From contig JAFGCG010000111.1 of assembly GCA_016932715.1 (NCBI GenBank), positions 1 through 64,000 on the forward strand: DNA of 64,000 bases. Reading direction: 5' to 3'. Of this stretch, positions 7,745 to 17,575 are shown piece after piece. A program made the position numbers and the translations under genes. The stretch's first letter is position 1; each line of letters starts with the position of its first letter. This stretch comes from Anaerolineales bacterium (GTDB taxonomy: Bacteria; Chloroflexota; Anaerolineae; Anaerolineales; Villigracilaceae). The notes under the pieces were generated by a model. It saw only the letters and a program-made list of their open reading frames with translations. It was not told the DNA's origin and made no database searches.

Positions 7745-10700
7745 ATGACCATACAGCCTGCACGTCCTTATACGATTGGCTACCTGGCTTCCAGCATGGA
7801 GGAAGGCAATGGCCGTTCGCTGTGGTTAAGTATCAAAGACACCGCCCGGGCTTTGGGAGCCAGATTGGTCACCTTTGCCGGGGCGGAATTGCGTTATCCG
7901 GAACCGTTCTATCATCATGCCAATCAGGTCTACGGGTTGGCGGATCGCCAGCGGCTGAACGGATTGATCATTTGGTCTTCTTCGTTGGCCGGCTTCATTG
8001 GCCCGGAAGGAATGAAAAAATTCTGCCGGCAGTACTCGCCGCTGCCCATGGTGGGCATCGGCTTGCCGCTGCCGGGAATTCCCACCGTTGTCATCGACAG
8101 TTATCAGGGGATGCGCGCAGCCATGCTGCATCTCATCGAGGTGCACGGGCGGCGGCGGATCGCCTTTCTGCGCGGACCCGATCCGCACCGCGACGTGCAG
8201 GAGCGCCTGCGCGCCTACCATGATGTGGTCGCCGAATTCGGTCTGGACGACGACCCGGATCTGATCTCGCCGCCCTGCGACTGGTTCGAACAATATGCCG
8301 CCTCGGCGATGCGCGTTTTGATGGAAGAACGTCGCGTGGCGTTTGACGGGCTGATCGCGATCAATGACGAACTGGCGTATGGCGCCATGGTGTACATGCG
8401 GGCAAAAGGGGTGCGGCTGCCGGAAGAGGTGGCAGTGATCGGCTCCGATGACAGTTCGCTCGGACGCTTGTGTACCCCGCCGCTGACAACCGTGCCCAAC
8501 CATAACCGCGAGCGCGGCCGCCAGGCTGTGCACATGCTGCTGTCCCGGATCGAGGGTGCGGACGTGCCTGAAATCATCAGCCTGTCGACGGCCGTCAAAG
8601 TCCGCCAATCATGTGGCTGCCGTGACCCCTATATTATTCAAGCCAGCCAGCCTCCAGCCGCGCTGCCACTGTCGCTGGAAAAGGCCCCGCCGGTGGAACT
8701 GCGTTCGCATGTCATCACCCAATTGCAGCAGGCCGCCATAGAAAAGAGTGTCCCAGGCTGGCATACAAAACTCTTTGACGCGTTTACCGCCAGCCTGGAC
8801 AATCAGATGGAAGGACCCTTCCTATCCGAGCTGCAGGAACTCGTACAGCCAGCGACCATGCCCATCTCGGAACTGAGAGAGTGGCAGGCGGTCCTGACCG
8901 AACTGCGCCGCTGGATCGTGCCTCTGGAACAGGGCCGGACCGCACGGCTGGAGCGCGCCGAAAGACTGCTCCACCAGGCGCGGGTAATGATCGGCGAAAT
9001 TGTTGCACGCTCTCAGGGCCGCCAGGAATGGCTGCGCAGCCGTCAATTAAACAACCTGCTCCAGCTGCGCCAGGAAACCTCGGCGGCCGAGACGCTCGAC
9101 GGCCTGATGGATATCCTGGCGCGCGAGCTGCCCCCGCTGGGGATCGCCAGCGGCTGTCTGGCGTGCTATCTGGATTCTGCCGACCCCTCTGCCGGCGCCC
9201 GTCTCGTTCTGGCGTTCAATGAGAACGGCCGCCTAGCGGATGTGGAAGGACGGGTGTTTATCTCAGCCACGGAGCTGGCACCACCGGCTATGCTCAACCT
9301 GCCCCCCTTGTTCAACCTGGTGGTTCATCCGCTGAATGTCGGCGCGGAACAATTGGGCTTTTTGATCCTGGAAGCCAGCGCCTTTGACGCCTCGGGCCAT
9401 ACCGTGCTGCGCGACCAGATCAGCACTGCCTTGAAGAACGTATTGTTGATCGAGCAAAACCTGCAGCTTTATCGGGACGCGCGGCAAAGCCAGCAATCGG
9501 CTGAAGAAGCGAACTCGCTCAAAAGCCGGTTTCTCTCCATGGTGAGCCATGAGCTGCTCACGCCGATCGTGCTGCTCGTAGGGCTGAGTGAAATGATGCT
9601 GCGCGAAGAGACGGGCAATCGACCGCCGTTGCCGGAGGCGTACCGCCAGGACCTGACGCGCATCCATGCCAGCGCTCAACAGCTGGGCAGCCTGGTGCGT
9701 GATGTGCTTGACCTGGCGCGCAGCCAGATCGGCCAGCTCACTCTGACCCAAAGACCAGTGCAACTAGCTGAGGTGCTCAGACCGGTGGAACTGGTCAGCG
9801 AACAACTGGCGCGCAGTAAGGGCCTGGATTGGCGCGTGGACATTCCCAAAGACCTGCCCCAGGTGATGGGAGATGCCTCCCGCCTGCAGCAGGTTGTTTT
9901 CAACCTGGTCAACAACGCGGTCAAATTTACGGCTCAGGGTTCGGTAACCCTCAAGGTGGAAGTCGGCGACGGAACGGTCATGGTCGCCGTCACCGACACC
10001 GGCCTGAGCGTGCTGCGAGCTGAACAGGAAACCATCTTCGACGAGTTCCGCCAGTCTGACCGCACAGTCGCGCGGGGGTACGGCGGGCTGGGAATCGGCC
10101 TGGCGATCTGCCGCCAGATTATCGAACTCCATCATGGAAAGATCGGCATCCATTCTTCCGGTGAGGAGAACAGCGGCTCGACCTTCTATTTCACTCTGCC
10201 GGTGCTCCAAACGGCCGACATGACACGGCCGGCGGAGCCTTCACAGGTGGTTCTGATCCTGACCGAGCAGATGCAGCGCAGTCTGCCGTTGCGCCAGCAC
10301 CTGGAGCGACAGGGTTTTCAGGTGCAGGTCCTGGTGATCGTCCAGACTCCCAATTGGCTGGAAGAGCTGCTGGCTGCCCGGCCGGGAGCCCTGGTACTGG
10401 ACCTGCCAGCGGCGCGGCGCGGCTGGGAGATCATTGACATCCTGAAGAAGAATTCGGACACGCAGGATCTGCCTATTCTCTTTTATTCACTGCTGCAGGA
10501 GCAGGACAGTGGATCCATGCTGGCACTGGATTATCTCGCCAAGCCGGTAGCAGCCGACGGTCTGGCGCAGGCACTGCAGCGGTACGGAGTCACACCGTCA
10601 GCCGATTGTGACGAGCGCACAGTGCTGATCGTGGATGACGATCCGGAGATTCTGGCGGTGCACGCGCGCCTGGTGGAAGAACATCTGCCCGAATGCCGGG

Positions 10701-11329
10701 TGCAGTGCGCCTCCAACGGGCGGGCGGCTCTGGAACAAATGCAGGCTCAGCCGCCCGCGCTGGTGTTGTTGGATCTCCTGATGCCCGAAATGGATGGTAT
10801 GGCCGTGCTCCATGCCATGCAGGCTGACAAACGCCTGCAAGGGATCCCAGTCATCGTGCTCACCGCCCAGCGTCTCAGCGGCGAAGAAATGGCACTCCTG
10901 AACCAGGGCGTGGTGGCTGTCCTGGGCAAGGGCTTGTTCACGGCTGCCGAAACTCTGGCACACATCGAACATGCCCTGGGGCGTCATAAGCACCTGGGGT
11001 CTGACAATCAGCGCCTGGTACGCAAGGTGATGGCTTATCTGCATGAGAATTTTGCGCAATCGATCAGTCGCGAGCAGTTAGCGCGCTATGCTGGTGTCAG
11101 CGAACGGCATCTGAACCGCTGCTTTATGCAGGAAACCGGCACCACGCCGCTCACTTACCTGAACCGCTATCGAATCCAGCAAGCCAAAAACCTGTTGGCG
11201 GAGGGACGGTTGAGTATCACCGAGGTCATAGGGCAAGTGGGCTTTTCAGAGAGCAGTTACTTCACCCGCCTTTTCCGGCGCGAAGTGGGAGTTTCGCCAA
11301 GCGCTTATAAGAAAACAGCTCGATCCTGA
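7745..11329 (+). CDS. soluble one-component/two-component hybrid: LacI-like sensor, histidine kinase, receivers, AraC output
   Basis: 1194 residues with no membrane segment. Residues 1-290 are a LacI/GalR-type periplasmic-binding fold lacking its HTH (GYLASSMEEG..., AINDELAYGAM..., VIGSDDSSLG). Next come a GAF-like linker and HisKA with the phosphoacceptor His in SMVSHELLTP (~600). The HATPase follows (NLVNNAVKFTA, GGLGIGLAICRQII). A receiver-like domain (~825-950) keeps one Asp (LVLDLPAA), and a true receiver (~958-1075) has Asp-Asp VDDDPE, VLLDLLMPEMDG and a Lys. An AraC HTH pair ends the protein (SISREQLARYAGVSERHLNR, ITEVIGQVGFSESSYF). It should bind an intracellular sugar, phosphorelay within one chain, and act on DNA. 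It precedes an oligosaccharide import and degradation operon that it probably activates through the twin sites at 11407. Confidence 0.9.
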   Translation: MTIQPARPYTIGYLASSMEEGNGRSLWLSIKDTARALGARLVTFAGAELRYPEPFYHHANQVYGLADRQRLNGLIIWSSSLAGFIGPEGMKKFCRQYSPLPMVGIGLPLPGIPTVVIDSYQGMRAAMLHLIEVHGRRRIAFLRGPDPHRDVQERLRAYHDVVAEFGLDDDPDLISPPCDWFEQYAASAMRVLMEERRVAFDGLIAINDELAYGAMVYMRAKGVRLPEEVAVIGSDDSSLGRLCTPPLTTVPNHNRERGRQAVHMLLSRIEGADVPEIISLSTAVKVRQSCGCRDPYIIQASQPPAALPLSLEKAPPVELRSHVITQLQQAAIEKSVPGWHTKLFDAFTASLDNQMEGPFLSELQELVQPATMPISELREWQAVLTELRRWIVPLEQGRTARLERAERLLHQARVMIGEIVARSQGRQEWLRSRQLNNLLQLRQETSAAETLDGLMDILARELPPLGIASGCLACYLDSADPSAGARLVLAFNENGRLADVEGRVFISATELAPPAMLNLPPLFNLVVHPLNVGAEQLGFLILEASAFDASGHTVLRDQISTALKNVLLIEQNLQLYRDARQSQQSAEEANSLKSRFLSMVSHELLTPIVLLVGLSEMMLREETGNRPPLPEAYRQDLTRIHASAQQLGSLVRDVLDLARSQIGQLTLTQRPVQLAEVLRPVELVSEQLARSKGLDWRVDIPKDLPQVMGDASRLQQVVFNLVNNAVKFTAQGSVTLKVEVGDGTVMVAVTDTGLSVLRAEQETIFDEFRQSDRTVARGYGGLGIGLAICRQIIELHHGKIGIHSSGEENSGSTFYFTLPVLQTADMTRPAEPSQVVLILTEQMQRSLPLRQHLERQGFQVQVLVIVQTPNWLEELLAARPGALVLDLPAARRGWEIIDILKKNSDTQDLPILFYSLLQEQDSGSMLALDYLAKPVAADGLAQALQRYGVTPSADCDERTVLIVDDDPEILAVHARLVEEHLPECRVQCASNGRAALEQMQAQPPALVLLDLLMPEMDGMAVLHAMQADKRLQGIPVIVLTAQRLSGEEMALLNQGVVAVLGKGLFTAAETLAHIEHALGRHKHLGSDNQRLVRKVMAYLHENFAQSISREQLARYAGVSERHLNRCFMQETGTTPLTYLNRYRIQQAKNLLAEGRLSITEVIGQVGFSESSYFTRLFRREVGVSPSAYKKTARS

Positions 11330-11406
11330 GTGATAGGTACAATCAGGATACCAGCTGGTACACAGTCACATGGGGCGACCATTAACTCGACATAAATCTC
11401 CAAATT

Positions 11407-11442
11407 TGTCTCAAACGGACAACAGTCTGTCCCAAATGGACA
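11407..11442. promoter_or_regulatory. twin 15-bp operator, probably for the AraC output of the hybrid sensor
   Basis: TGTCTCAAACGGACA (11407-11421) and TGTCCCAAATGGACA (11428-11442) match at 13 of 15 positions, are each inverted repeats (TGTCC/GGACA), and start exactly 21 bp apart, two helical turns. They lie just before a plausible promoter region (TATATC at 11464) and 116 nt before the first transport-operon ORF. The assignment to the upstream AraC domain is inferred from position. Confidence 0.65.
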
Positions 11443-11557
11443 TGCCTTGCCAGGGGCGAATGATATATCATGATTAAAGGACCCGGTGTCTTCTGGAGCC
11501 CAGGGCGTTAGCCGCCTCATAATCGACGCTGGATAAGCAGTTTATAGGATTCTGCGC

Positions 11558-11959
11558 ATGTCCGACACCATTCTGATTGCCGTCACTGATCCCAATATTG
11601 TCTACCTGCTGCAGCGTTATGCCGAGGAAAGCGGTTTTCAGGCCGTGCATTTGGACCAGGAAAAGGAGCTGTCACAAGTTGCCCAACAAGTCCAGCCAGC
11701 CTTGATCGTGTTGCAGATCGAACCAGCGGAATCGGTCTGGCAGCAGGCACTGGAATGCCTGAAATCCGATCCTGTTACGGGACGTATCCCGGTGGTCGCG
11801 TATTCCTGTTTTGACGAGGGCAGCCCGATCGAGGGTGTAGCCGGCTTTCTGCAAAAATCCGTTTTGTACGGCGACTTTGTCCTGGCGCTGGAACAGGCAG
11901 GTGTGCCGGTCGATCACGCAAAGCGGGAGAATTTCAATCCGGACCACAAAGGTATCTGA
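11558..11959 (+). CDS. stand-alone pseudo-receiver protein
   Basis: 133 residues with a receiver-like fold: beta-1 [10 protein letters not shown], the phospho-site strand [12 protein letters not shown] and the C-terminal Lys strand GFLQKSV. The phosphorylatable Asp is replaced by Gln (VLQIE where VLDL would be expected), and the acidic pair after beta-1 is reduced to one Asp. It therefore cannot take up phosphate conventionally. It resembles the first, weak receiver of the sensor at 7745 (ALVLDLPAA...YLAKPV), suggesting a detached copy that may dock on the kinase. It is the first gene of the transport operon; its stop is separated from the next ATG by a single base. Confidence 0.6.
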   Translation: MSDTILIAVTDPNIVYLLQRYAEESGFQAVHLDQEKELSQVAQQVQPALIVLQIEPAESVWQQALECLKSDPVTGRIPVVAYSCFDEGSPIEGVAGFLQKSVLYGDFVLALEQAGVPVDHAKRENFNPDHKGI

Positions 11960-11960
11960 G

Positions 11961-12998
11961 ATGAGTCCTGAAGATCAGACCGTTCCCCCTTCTTTCCTGC
12001 TCGAAGTCAAAAATCTAAAAAAACATTTCCCCATTAAAAAAGGTTTTGTTTTCTCACAGTTGGTCGGCCAGGTCAAAGCTGTCGATGACGTCAGTTTTTA
12101 CATTCGACCCGGCGAAACGCTTGGATTGGTCGGTGAAAGCGGCTGCGGCAAGACCACCACCGGGCGGTTGATCATGCGCGCTTACGATCCCACCAGCGGC
12201 GAAATCTGGTTCGATGACTGCAAACTGGGGCGAGTGAATGTAGCAGCTCTGGATAAGCAGCAGCTCCGCCAGATTCGCATGAACATGCAAATGGTATTCC
12301 AGGATCCTTATTCCTCCCTGAACCCGCGCATGACTCTGCTGCAAATCGTTGGCGAACCCTTACTCGTCAATCAGGTTGCCAGGGGGAGTGAATTACAGGA
12401 TCGGGTTGCTGAACTATTGAAAGTAGTGGGGCTGCGCCCCGAATATATGCAGCGCTACCCACATGCCTTTTCAGGCGGACAGCGCCAGCGCATTGGCCTG
12501 GCCCGTGCTCTGGCACTTAATCCCCAATTAGTCGTTTGCGACGAACCAGTCAGCGCGCTGGATGTTTCTGTGCAGGCGCAATCCCTGAATCTTCTGCAGG
12601 ATCTGCAGAGCGAATTTCATCTCACTTACCTGTTTGTCTCCCACGATTTAAGTGTGGTGGAACATATCAGCGACCGCGTTGTGGTCATGTATGTTGGAAA
12701 ACTGGTGGAACATGCTCGCACGGAAGAACTCTTCTACAAACCCAGGCATCCTTATACCGAGGCACTGCTCTCTGCGGTCCCCAAACCTGACCCGCGCCAG
12801 CGCAGCACGCCGATTGTGTTGGAGGGTGATGTTGCCGATCCGGCTAACCCGCCCTCCGGCTGCTACTTTCATCCGCGCTGCCGATTCTGCATCGAAAAAT
12901 GCAGAACGGAAGCTCCCCAGCTGCGCGAGATTTCTCCAGACCACTTTGTGAGCTGTCATCGCGCCGATGAACTCGATTTGGCTGGTGTAACTCAATAA
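11961..12998 (+). CDS. Opp/Dpp-type ABC importer ATPase (OppF/DppF family)
   Basis: 345 residues. Walker A is GESGCGKTT (~70), signature SGGQRQR, Walker [13 protein letters not shown] and switch His in [11 protein letters not shown]. The C-terminal oligopeptide-transporter extension has the Cys-containing motif CYFHPRC...C typical of OppD/F/DppD/F iron-sulfur or structural sites. ATG 11961 follows the preceding TGA by one base and has AAAGG upstream. It is the cytoplasmic motor partner of the ATPase at 17576 and the permeases at 15356 and 16388. Given the neighbouring glycosidase genes, the cargo is more likely an oligosaccharide than a peptide, as known for several Opp-like systems of thermophiles. 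Confidence 0.9.
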   Translation: MSPEDQTVPPSFLLEVKNLKKHFPIKKGFVFSQLVGQVKAVDDVSFYIRPGETLGLVGESGCGKTTTGRLIMRAYDPTSGEIWFDDCKLGRVNVAALDKQQLRQIRMNMQMVFQDPYSSLNPRMTLLQIVGEPLLVNQVARGSELQDRVAELLKVVGLRPEYMQRYPHAFSGGQRQRIGLARALALNPQLVVCDEPVSALDVSVQAQSLNLLQDLQSEFHLTYLFVSHDLSVVEHISDRVVVMYVGKLVEHARTEELFYKPRHPYTEALLSAVPKPDPRQRSTPIVLEGDVADPANPPSGCYFHPRCRFCIEKCRTEAPQLREISPDHFVSCHRADELDLAGVTQ

Positions 12999-13198
12999 CA
13001 TCAAAGCAAGACGATTCCCGACATTCCAACAAGGAGAATTGCCTTCCGAATGTGCGCCAAACGCTTTGTAAAAGCAAACGAACACGTTTTGGTTTGACCC
13101 GGTCGAGAAAGGAGGTCCCTGAGCTACCCATTACGATCAAGCTTCCAGGCAATGGAGATAGTATTTTCCAGTTAGCTCTATAAGAAGGAGAAAAGGAT

Positions 13199-15223
13199 AT
13201 GGAAAGCAAACGAAAGTTCACCCGAAGGGAATTCTTGAAGATAAGCGCATTTACCGCAGCTGGCGCCCTGGCTGCCTGTACTCCACCTGCACCGACTGCC
13301 TCCCCGGAAGCGCCGACAGCGGCGCCCGCGGTGCCGGCAAGTGCGACGCCTCCCCCCGCAGCAGCCGGTCCCGCCTACCAGGAGCCGCCTATGCTGGCTG
13401 ACCTGGTGGAACAAGGCAAGCTGCCGCCAGTCCTGGAGCGCCTGCCGGAGAATCCATGGGTTGCCCCGGTGTTCGAATCGAACGGCAAGTCCGGCGGTAT
13501 TGTCCGGCGCGCCTTCACCGGTCCCGGCGACAAATGGGGCATGTCCAAGATCTGCGACCGTGCCCTGGTCTGGTTCGATAATGATCTGGTGATGCAGCCG
13601 CGCATGTGCGAGTCCTGGGAAGTCAACGATGACGGCACAGAGTGGACCTTCCATCTGCGCAAGGGCACCAAGTGGTCCGATGGCGTGGAGCACACCAGCA
13701 AGGATGTCCTGTGGTGGTATGAACACGAAGCCACCAACGAAACCCTCTTCCCCGGCCTGACAGAGGGACGCTGGTTCACCGGCACCGGGGAAACCAAAAA
13801 GATGATGGAGGTGACCGCTCCGGACGACTACACCTTCACTTTCAAGTATGCCGAGCCCAAACCGCTGTTGATCTACACTATGGGCCGCCAGGGCGTAGCA
13901 GCCCCTGCCCATTACATGAAGCAGTGGATTCCCGATACCGCCGATGACCCGGACAAGCTGGCAGCGGCCGTTACAGCAGCCGGGTTTGAGTCCTGGGACA
14001 AGTACTACATCGACAACCGGCGTTTCTGGTTCTGGAATCCTGACCTGCCCCACTTCGGCGGATGGATCGCCAAGAACGACCTGAACGAGGAGAAGTGGGT
14101 CATCGAGCGCAACCCCTACTTCTTCGGGGTCGACTCGGATGGCATGCAGCTGCCGTACCTGGATGGGATGCACAGCCGCCTGTTCTCCGACGGACAGGTT
14201 TTCAACCTGTGGCTCACGAATGGTGAGATCGACTTCCAGGCTCGCCGTGTGCAGGTGGGAGACTATACCCTGCTCAAAGAGAACGAGGCCTCCGGCGACT
14301 ACAAGGTCGTTGTCTGCCCGGCAGCGCGCCACATGGTGGTCGTGCTCAACCAGGCATCCAAGAACGAGCAGCTGCGCAGCTTCTTCATGAACCGCGACGT
14401 GCGCATTGCCCTGTCACTGGCACTCAACCGGAAAGGCATCAACGAGCTGAACTATCTGGGTCTTGGCACGCCGCGCCAGTACAGCCCCCTGACAATGTCG
14501 CCGCAGTACCACGAGAAGCTCTCCAACGCCTACATTGAATACAATCCTCGCAAGGCGAACGAGATGCTGGATGCTGCCGGATATGCTGCCAAGGACGCGG
14601 ATGGCTTCCGCAAGTACTCGGATGCCGAGGATGCCGAAACGATCTTCTTCGTCATGGAAGGGCAATTCGGAGCCGGCACGCCTGATGAAGATGCCGGCCA
14701 GCAAATCGTGAAGATGTTCAAGGCCGTCGGCGTCAAGTGCGAATACAAATTCGTGGAAACGACTCTCTACAACCAGCATTACACCTCCAACGATATGGAC
14801 GCCGCTTTTTGGTTCGCCGACCGCACCGTTGTGCCTCTGGGCGCTGAAGGACTGATCTTCCGCGGCATCGCCAGCGACCGGCCCTTCGTCGATGCTTACA
14901 ACAAGTTCTTCGACGACCCCGAGAATCCAATTGCCATCGAGCCGCCTCAGGATCATTACATCCGCAAGATCCGGGACCTCTGGGAGCAAGTCCTGGTCAC
15001 AGGCAATCCGGACAAGCAAAACGAGTTGTTCGCGCAGATGCTGGATATCTGGGCGGAAGAGCTGCCCATGATCGGCGTCGTGGGCGAGCTGCCGGCTCTG
15101 ACTGTCGTCAAGAACGGGCTCAAGAACTTCGGACCGAGCCCGAACGATGACACGACCGGCGACGAGTACGTCCTCAACCCTGAAACCCTCTTCTGGGAAA
15201 ACCCGGCCGAGCATATGGGTTGA
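13199..15223 (+). CDS. family 5 substrate-binding lipoprotein of the importer (Tat-exported)
   Basis: 674 residues. The N-terminus has a twin-arginine motif (TRREFLK), a short hydrophobic stretch and the lipobox ALAAC (Cys ~27), followed by a Pro/Ala/Thr-rich tether to about residue 60. The rest matches the SBP_bac_5 class in size and motifs (DGTEWTFHLRKGTKWSDG, AEPKPLLIYTMG, RDVRIALSLALNRKGINEL). It should capture the imported oligosaccharide outside the membrane. A strong AAGAAGGAG precedes the ATG. The spacing of about 200 nt from the ATPase gene suggests its own promoter, and the 14-bp hairpin right after the stop would raise its expression relative to the permeases. Confidence 0.9.
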   Translation: MESKRKFTRREFLKISAFTAAGALAACTPPAPTASPEAPTAAPAVPASATPPPAAAGPAYQEPPMLADLVEQGKLPPVLERLPENPWVAPVFESNGKSGGIVRRAFTGPGDKWGMSKICDRALVWFDNDLVMQPRMCESWEVNDDGTEWTFHLRKGTKWSDGVEHTSKDVLWWYEHEATNETLFPGLTEGRWFTGTGETKKMMEVTAPDDYTFTFKYAEPKPLLIYTMGRQGVAAPAHYMKQWIPDTADDPDKLAAAVTAAGFESWDKYYIDNRRFWFWNPDLPHFGGWIAKNDLNEEKWVIERNPYFFGVDSDGMQLPYLDGMHSRLFSDGQVFNLWLTNGEIDFQARRVQVGDYTLLKENEASGDYKVVVCPAARHMVVVLNQASKNEQLRSFFMNRDVRIALSLALNRKGINELNYLGLGTPRQYSPLTMSPQYHEKLSNAYIEYNPRKANEMLDAAGYAAKDADGFRKYSDAEDAETIFFVMEGQFGAGTPDEDAGQQIVKMFKAVGVKCEYKFVETTLYNQHYTSNDMDAAFWFADRTVVPLGAEGLIFRGIASDRPFVDAYNKFFDDPENPIAIEPPQDHYIRKIRDLWEQVLVTGNPDKQNELFAQMLDIWAEELPMIGVVGELPALTVVKNGLKNFGPSPNDDTTGDEYVLNPETLFWENPAEHMG

Positions 15224-15238
15224 TCTTTCTGTATATTG

Positions 15239-15271
15239 CTTTCCCCCTTCCCCGGCCGGGAAGGGGGAAAG
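15239..15271 (+). other. intercistronic hairpin after the binding-protein gene
   Basis: CTTTCCCCCTTCCC (15239-15252) and GGGAAGGGGGAAAG (15258-15271) form a perfect 14-bp stem with a five-base loop. There is no T run. Such hairpins commonly protect the 3' end of abundant binding-protein mRNA while letting some transcription continue to the permeases. Confidence 0.7.
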
Positions 15272-15355
15272 CCCTTACAGGTTATGTTGACCGTCCATGT
15301 AGAGAGAATCTCTCAATCTGCAAAGGCGATGGTAAGACCTTGTCGGAGGTAGTCT

Positions 15356-16342
15356 ATGCTTGGATATGTCCTGCGCCGGATCGCGATCATGATCCCCACC
15401 CTGATCGTTATTTCCATCATCACATTTATCATCATCCAGCTTCCACCGGGAGATTTCCTGAGCTCGTATGCCGCAAGCCTGCGGGCGCAGGGCGAGGTGA
15501 TCGATGAAGCGGAGATCAGGGTCATGCGTGAACGCTACGGTCTGAACCAGCCCATCTATGTCCAGTATGGAAAGTGGATCAAAGGCATTGTCACGCGCGG
15601 CGACTGGGGACAGTCCATGTCGCTGCAGAGGCCGGTCAAGGATTTGATCTGGCAGCGCATGACGCTTTCGATGGTACTTTCTGTCGTTTCTTTGCTGGTC
15701 GGCTGGTTTATTGCTATACCGCTGGGGGTCTATTCCGCCACGCACCAGTACTCCCCGCTCGACTACATCGTGACGTTCATCAGCTTTATGGGGATCGGCA
15801 CGCCCAGTTTCCTGCTGGGACTGGTCGTGATGTTCGTTGCCATGAACTACATGGGCTTGAATGTGGGCGGCCTGTTCTCGGATCAATTCATCCTGGCACC
15901 ATGGTCGTGGGCTAAGGTCGTTGACCTGCTCAAGCATTTGTGGATTCCCGTATCGATCCTGGCGTTCAACGGCACGGCCGGCGGGCTGCGCACCACCCGC
16001 GCCAATCTGCTCGATGAGCTTAACAAGCCGTATGTGGAAACTGCCTATGCCAAAGGACTTACCGAAAGGCGCGTAATCTGGAAATACCCGGTGCGGGTGG
16101 CACTTAACCCCTTCTTCAGCACGGTGGGATGGGAACTGGCGAACCTGATCTCCGGCGCGACCCTGCTCTCGATCGTTCTCAACCTGCAAACGGAAGGACC
16201 CATGCTGCTGAATGCACTCACTGCCCAGGATATGTACCTGGCAGGCAGCTTCCTGTTCCTGCTCAGCGTCATGACGGTTGTCGGCACGCTGTTATCCGAT
16301 ATTCTATTGGCGTGGGTGGACCCGCGCATTCGCATGACTTAA
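15356..16342 (+). CDS. Opp/Dpp-type ABC importer permease B
   Basis: 328 residues. The first membrane helix starts at residue ~9 (IAIMIPTLIVISIITFIIIQ), followed by the conserved DppB-type N-terminal segment (LPPGDFLSSY, RERYGLNQPIYVQYGKWIKG) and five further helices. The EAA-like coupling loop is visible at LDELNKPYVETAYAKGLTER. It forms the transmembrane channel with the permease at 16388 and uses the binding protein at 13199. It is the first gene after the intercistronic hairpin. Substrate is inferred as oligosaccharide from context. Confidence 0.9.
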   Translation: MLGYVLRRIAIMIPTLIVISIITFIIIQLPPGDFLSSYAASLRAQGEVIDEAEIRVMRERYGLNQPIYVQYGKWIKGIVTRGDWGQSMSLQRPVKDLIWQRMTLSMVLSVVSLLVGWFIAIPLGVYSATHQYSPLDYIVTFISFMGIGTPSFLLGLVVMFVAMNYMGLNVGGLFSDQFILAPWSWAKVVDLLKHLWIPVSILAFNGTAGGLRTTRANLLDELNKPYVETAYAKGLTERRVIWKYPVRVALNPFFSTVGWELANLISGATLLSIVLNLQTEGPMLLNALTAQDMYLAGSFLFLLSVMTVVGTLLSDILLAWVDPRIRMT

Positions 16343-16387
16343 CCCTGTGGGCTGGACTTTTTCACTTCCTTCATGACGCGAGGTATT

Positions 16388-17566
16388 ATGACGAATCAGC
16401 CCCAAGCTGCTCAGACGAACCAGCCCAGGATCGCTCTTGACGAAGAAGCCAGGGTCGGTGAGAGGATCGCGGTCGCGACTCCGGCGACCCTGATGTGGTG
16501 GAAATTCCGCAAGCATAAGCTGGCGGTGATCAGCAGTATTTTTCTCATTTTCATGTATCTGCTGGCGATCTTCTGTGAGTTTGTATCCCCTTATCTGCCG
16601 GATGACACCTCCGCCCTCTACAAGTCGGCTCCCCCCTCCAAAATACGCATGATCGATGCAGACGGAAACTTCCGCCGCCCCTTTGTTTACGGCACCGATC
16701 TGTCGCGGGATCCGGAGACCCTGCGCGCTATTTACACCGAAAACCAGGAAGTTATCTACCCCATCAAATTCTTTACACAAGGTCCCACGTATGAGTTCTG
16801 GGGGCTCTGGGAAACGGATATGCATTTGTTCGGCGTGGCTGTCCTGCCGGATATTCCCCAGGAAGAGCAGCCGCGCGTCATGGTCCTGGGTGCTGACCGC
16901 ATCGGACGGGATGTCTTCACCATGACTGTCTATGGTGCCCGTATCTCGCTCTCCATCGGTCTGATCGGTGTGTTCATCAGCCTGGGCGTCGGGATCATCA
17001 TCGGAGGCATATCGGGTTTTTACGGCGGCATCATCGACAACCTCATCCAGCGCATCATCGAGTTCATCCGTTCGATCCCGCAAATCCCTTTGTGGATGGC
17101 GCTGAGCGCGGCGCTGCCGCTCGAATGGCCCGTGTTGAGGGTCTACTTTGCCATTTCCCTCATTCTCTCACTGGTCGGCTGGACGAACATGGCGCGCGTG
17201 GTGCGCGGCCGCTTCCTGGCAATGCGCGAGGAGGATTTTGTCCTGTCAGCCCGCCTGACCGGGTCGAGTGAAGGGCGCATCATTCTGGTGCACATGGTGC
17301 CTTCCTTCCTCAGCCACATTATCGCCAGCCTGACCCTGGCCGTCCCCTATATGATCCTGAGTGAGACCAGCCTGAGTTTCATCGGCCTGGGGCTGCGCGC
17401 GCCAGCCATCAGCTGGGGCGTACTGCTCGCAGAGGCGCAGAACGTCCGCTCGATTGCCCTGACGCCGTGGGTCTTCTGGCCCGCGGTGGCGGTCATTTCG
17501 ACTGTGCTGGCTTTCAACTTTCTGGGCGATGGGATGCGCGACGCCGCCGATCCCTATGCACGCTAG
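16388..17566 (+). CDS. Opp/Dpp-type ABC importer permease C
   Basis: 392 residues, with a cytoplasmic N-terminus, a first helix at ~45-65 (LAVISSIFLIFMYLLAIFCEF), and a long extracytoplasmic insertion (~70-170) before the five-helix core. The core starts near LGADRIGRDVFTMTVYGARIS, the DppC/OppC hallmark. The coupling loop is FVLSARLTGSSEGRIILVHM. ATG 16388 is preferred to ATG 16373: only the former has a Shine-Dalgarno (GAGG, 16379-16382). The insertion is longer than in textbook DppC and may contact the binding protein. Confidence 0.88.
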   Translation: MTNQPQAAQTNQPRIALDEEARVGERIAVATPATLMWWKFRKHKLAVISSIFLIFMYLLAIFCEFVSPYLPDDTSALYKSAPPSKIRMIDADGNFRRPFVYGTDLSRDPETLRAIYTENQEVIYPIKFFTQGPTYEFWGLWETDMHLFGVAVLPDIPQEEQPRVMVLGADRIGRDVFTMTVYGARISLSIGLIGVFISLGVGIIIGGISGFYGGIIDNLIQRIIEFIRSIPQIPLWMALSAALPLEWPVLRVYFAISLILSLVGWTNMARVVRGRFLAMREEDFVLSARLTGSSEGRIILVHMVPSFLSHIIASLTLAVPYMILSETSLSFIGLGLRAPAISWGVLLAEAQNVRSIALTPWVFWPAVAVISTVLAFNFLGDGMRDAADPYAR

Positions 17567-17575
17567 GAGGAAGCT

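Noticed and set aside
13178-14332. 384-codon open frame antisense to the substrate-binding protein gene
   Set aside because: It is an artefact of GC-rich third positions; the plus-strand protein matches a known family over its full length and has a Tat lipoprotein signal. The same holds for other long antisense frames, e.g. 22388-23500 and 6242-7528.
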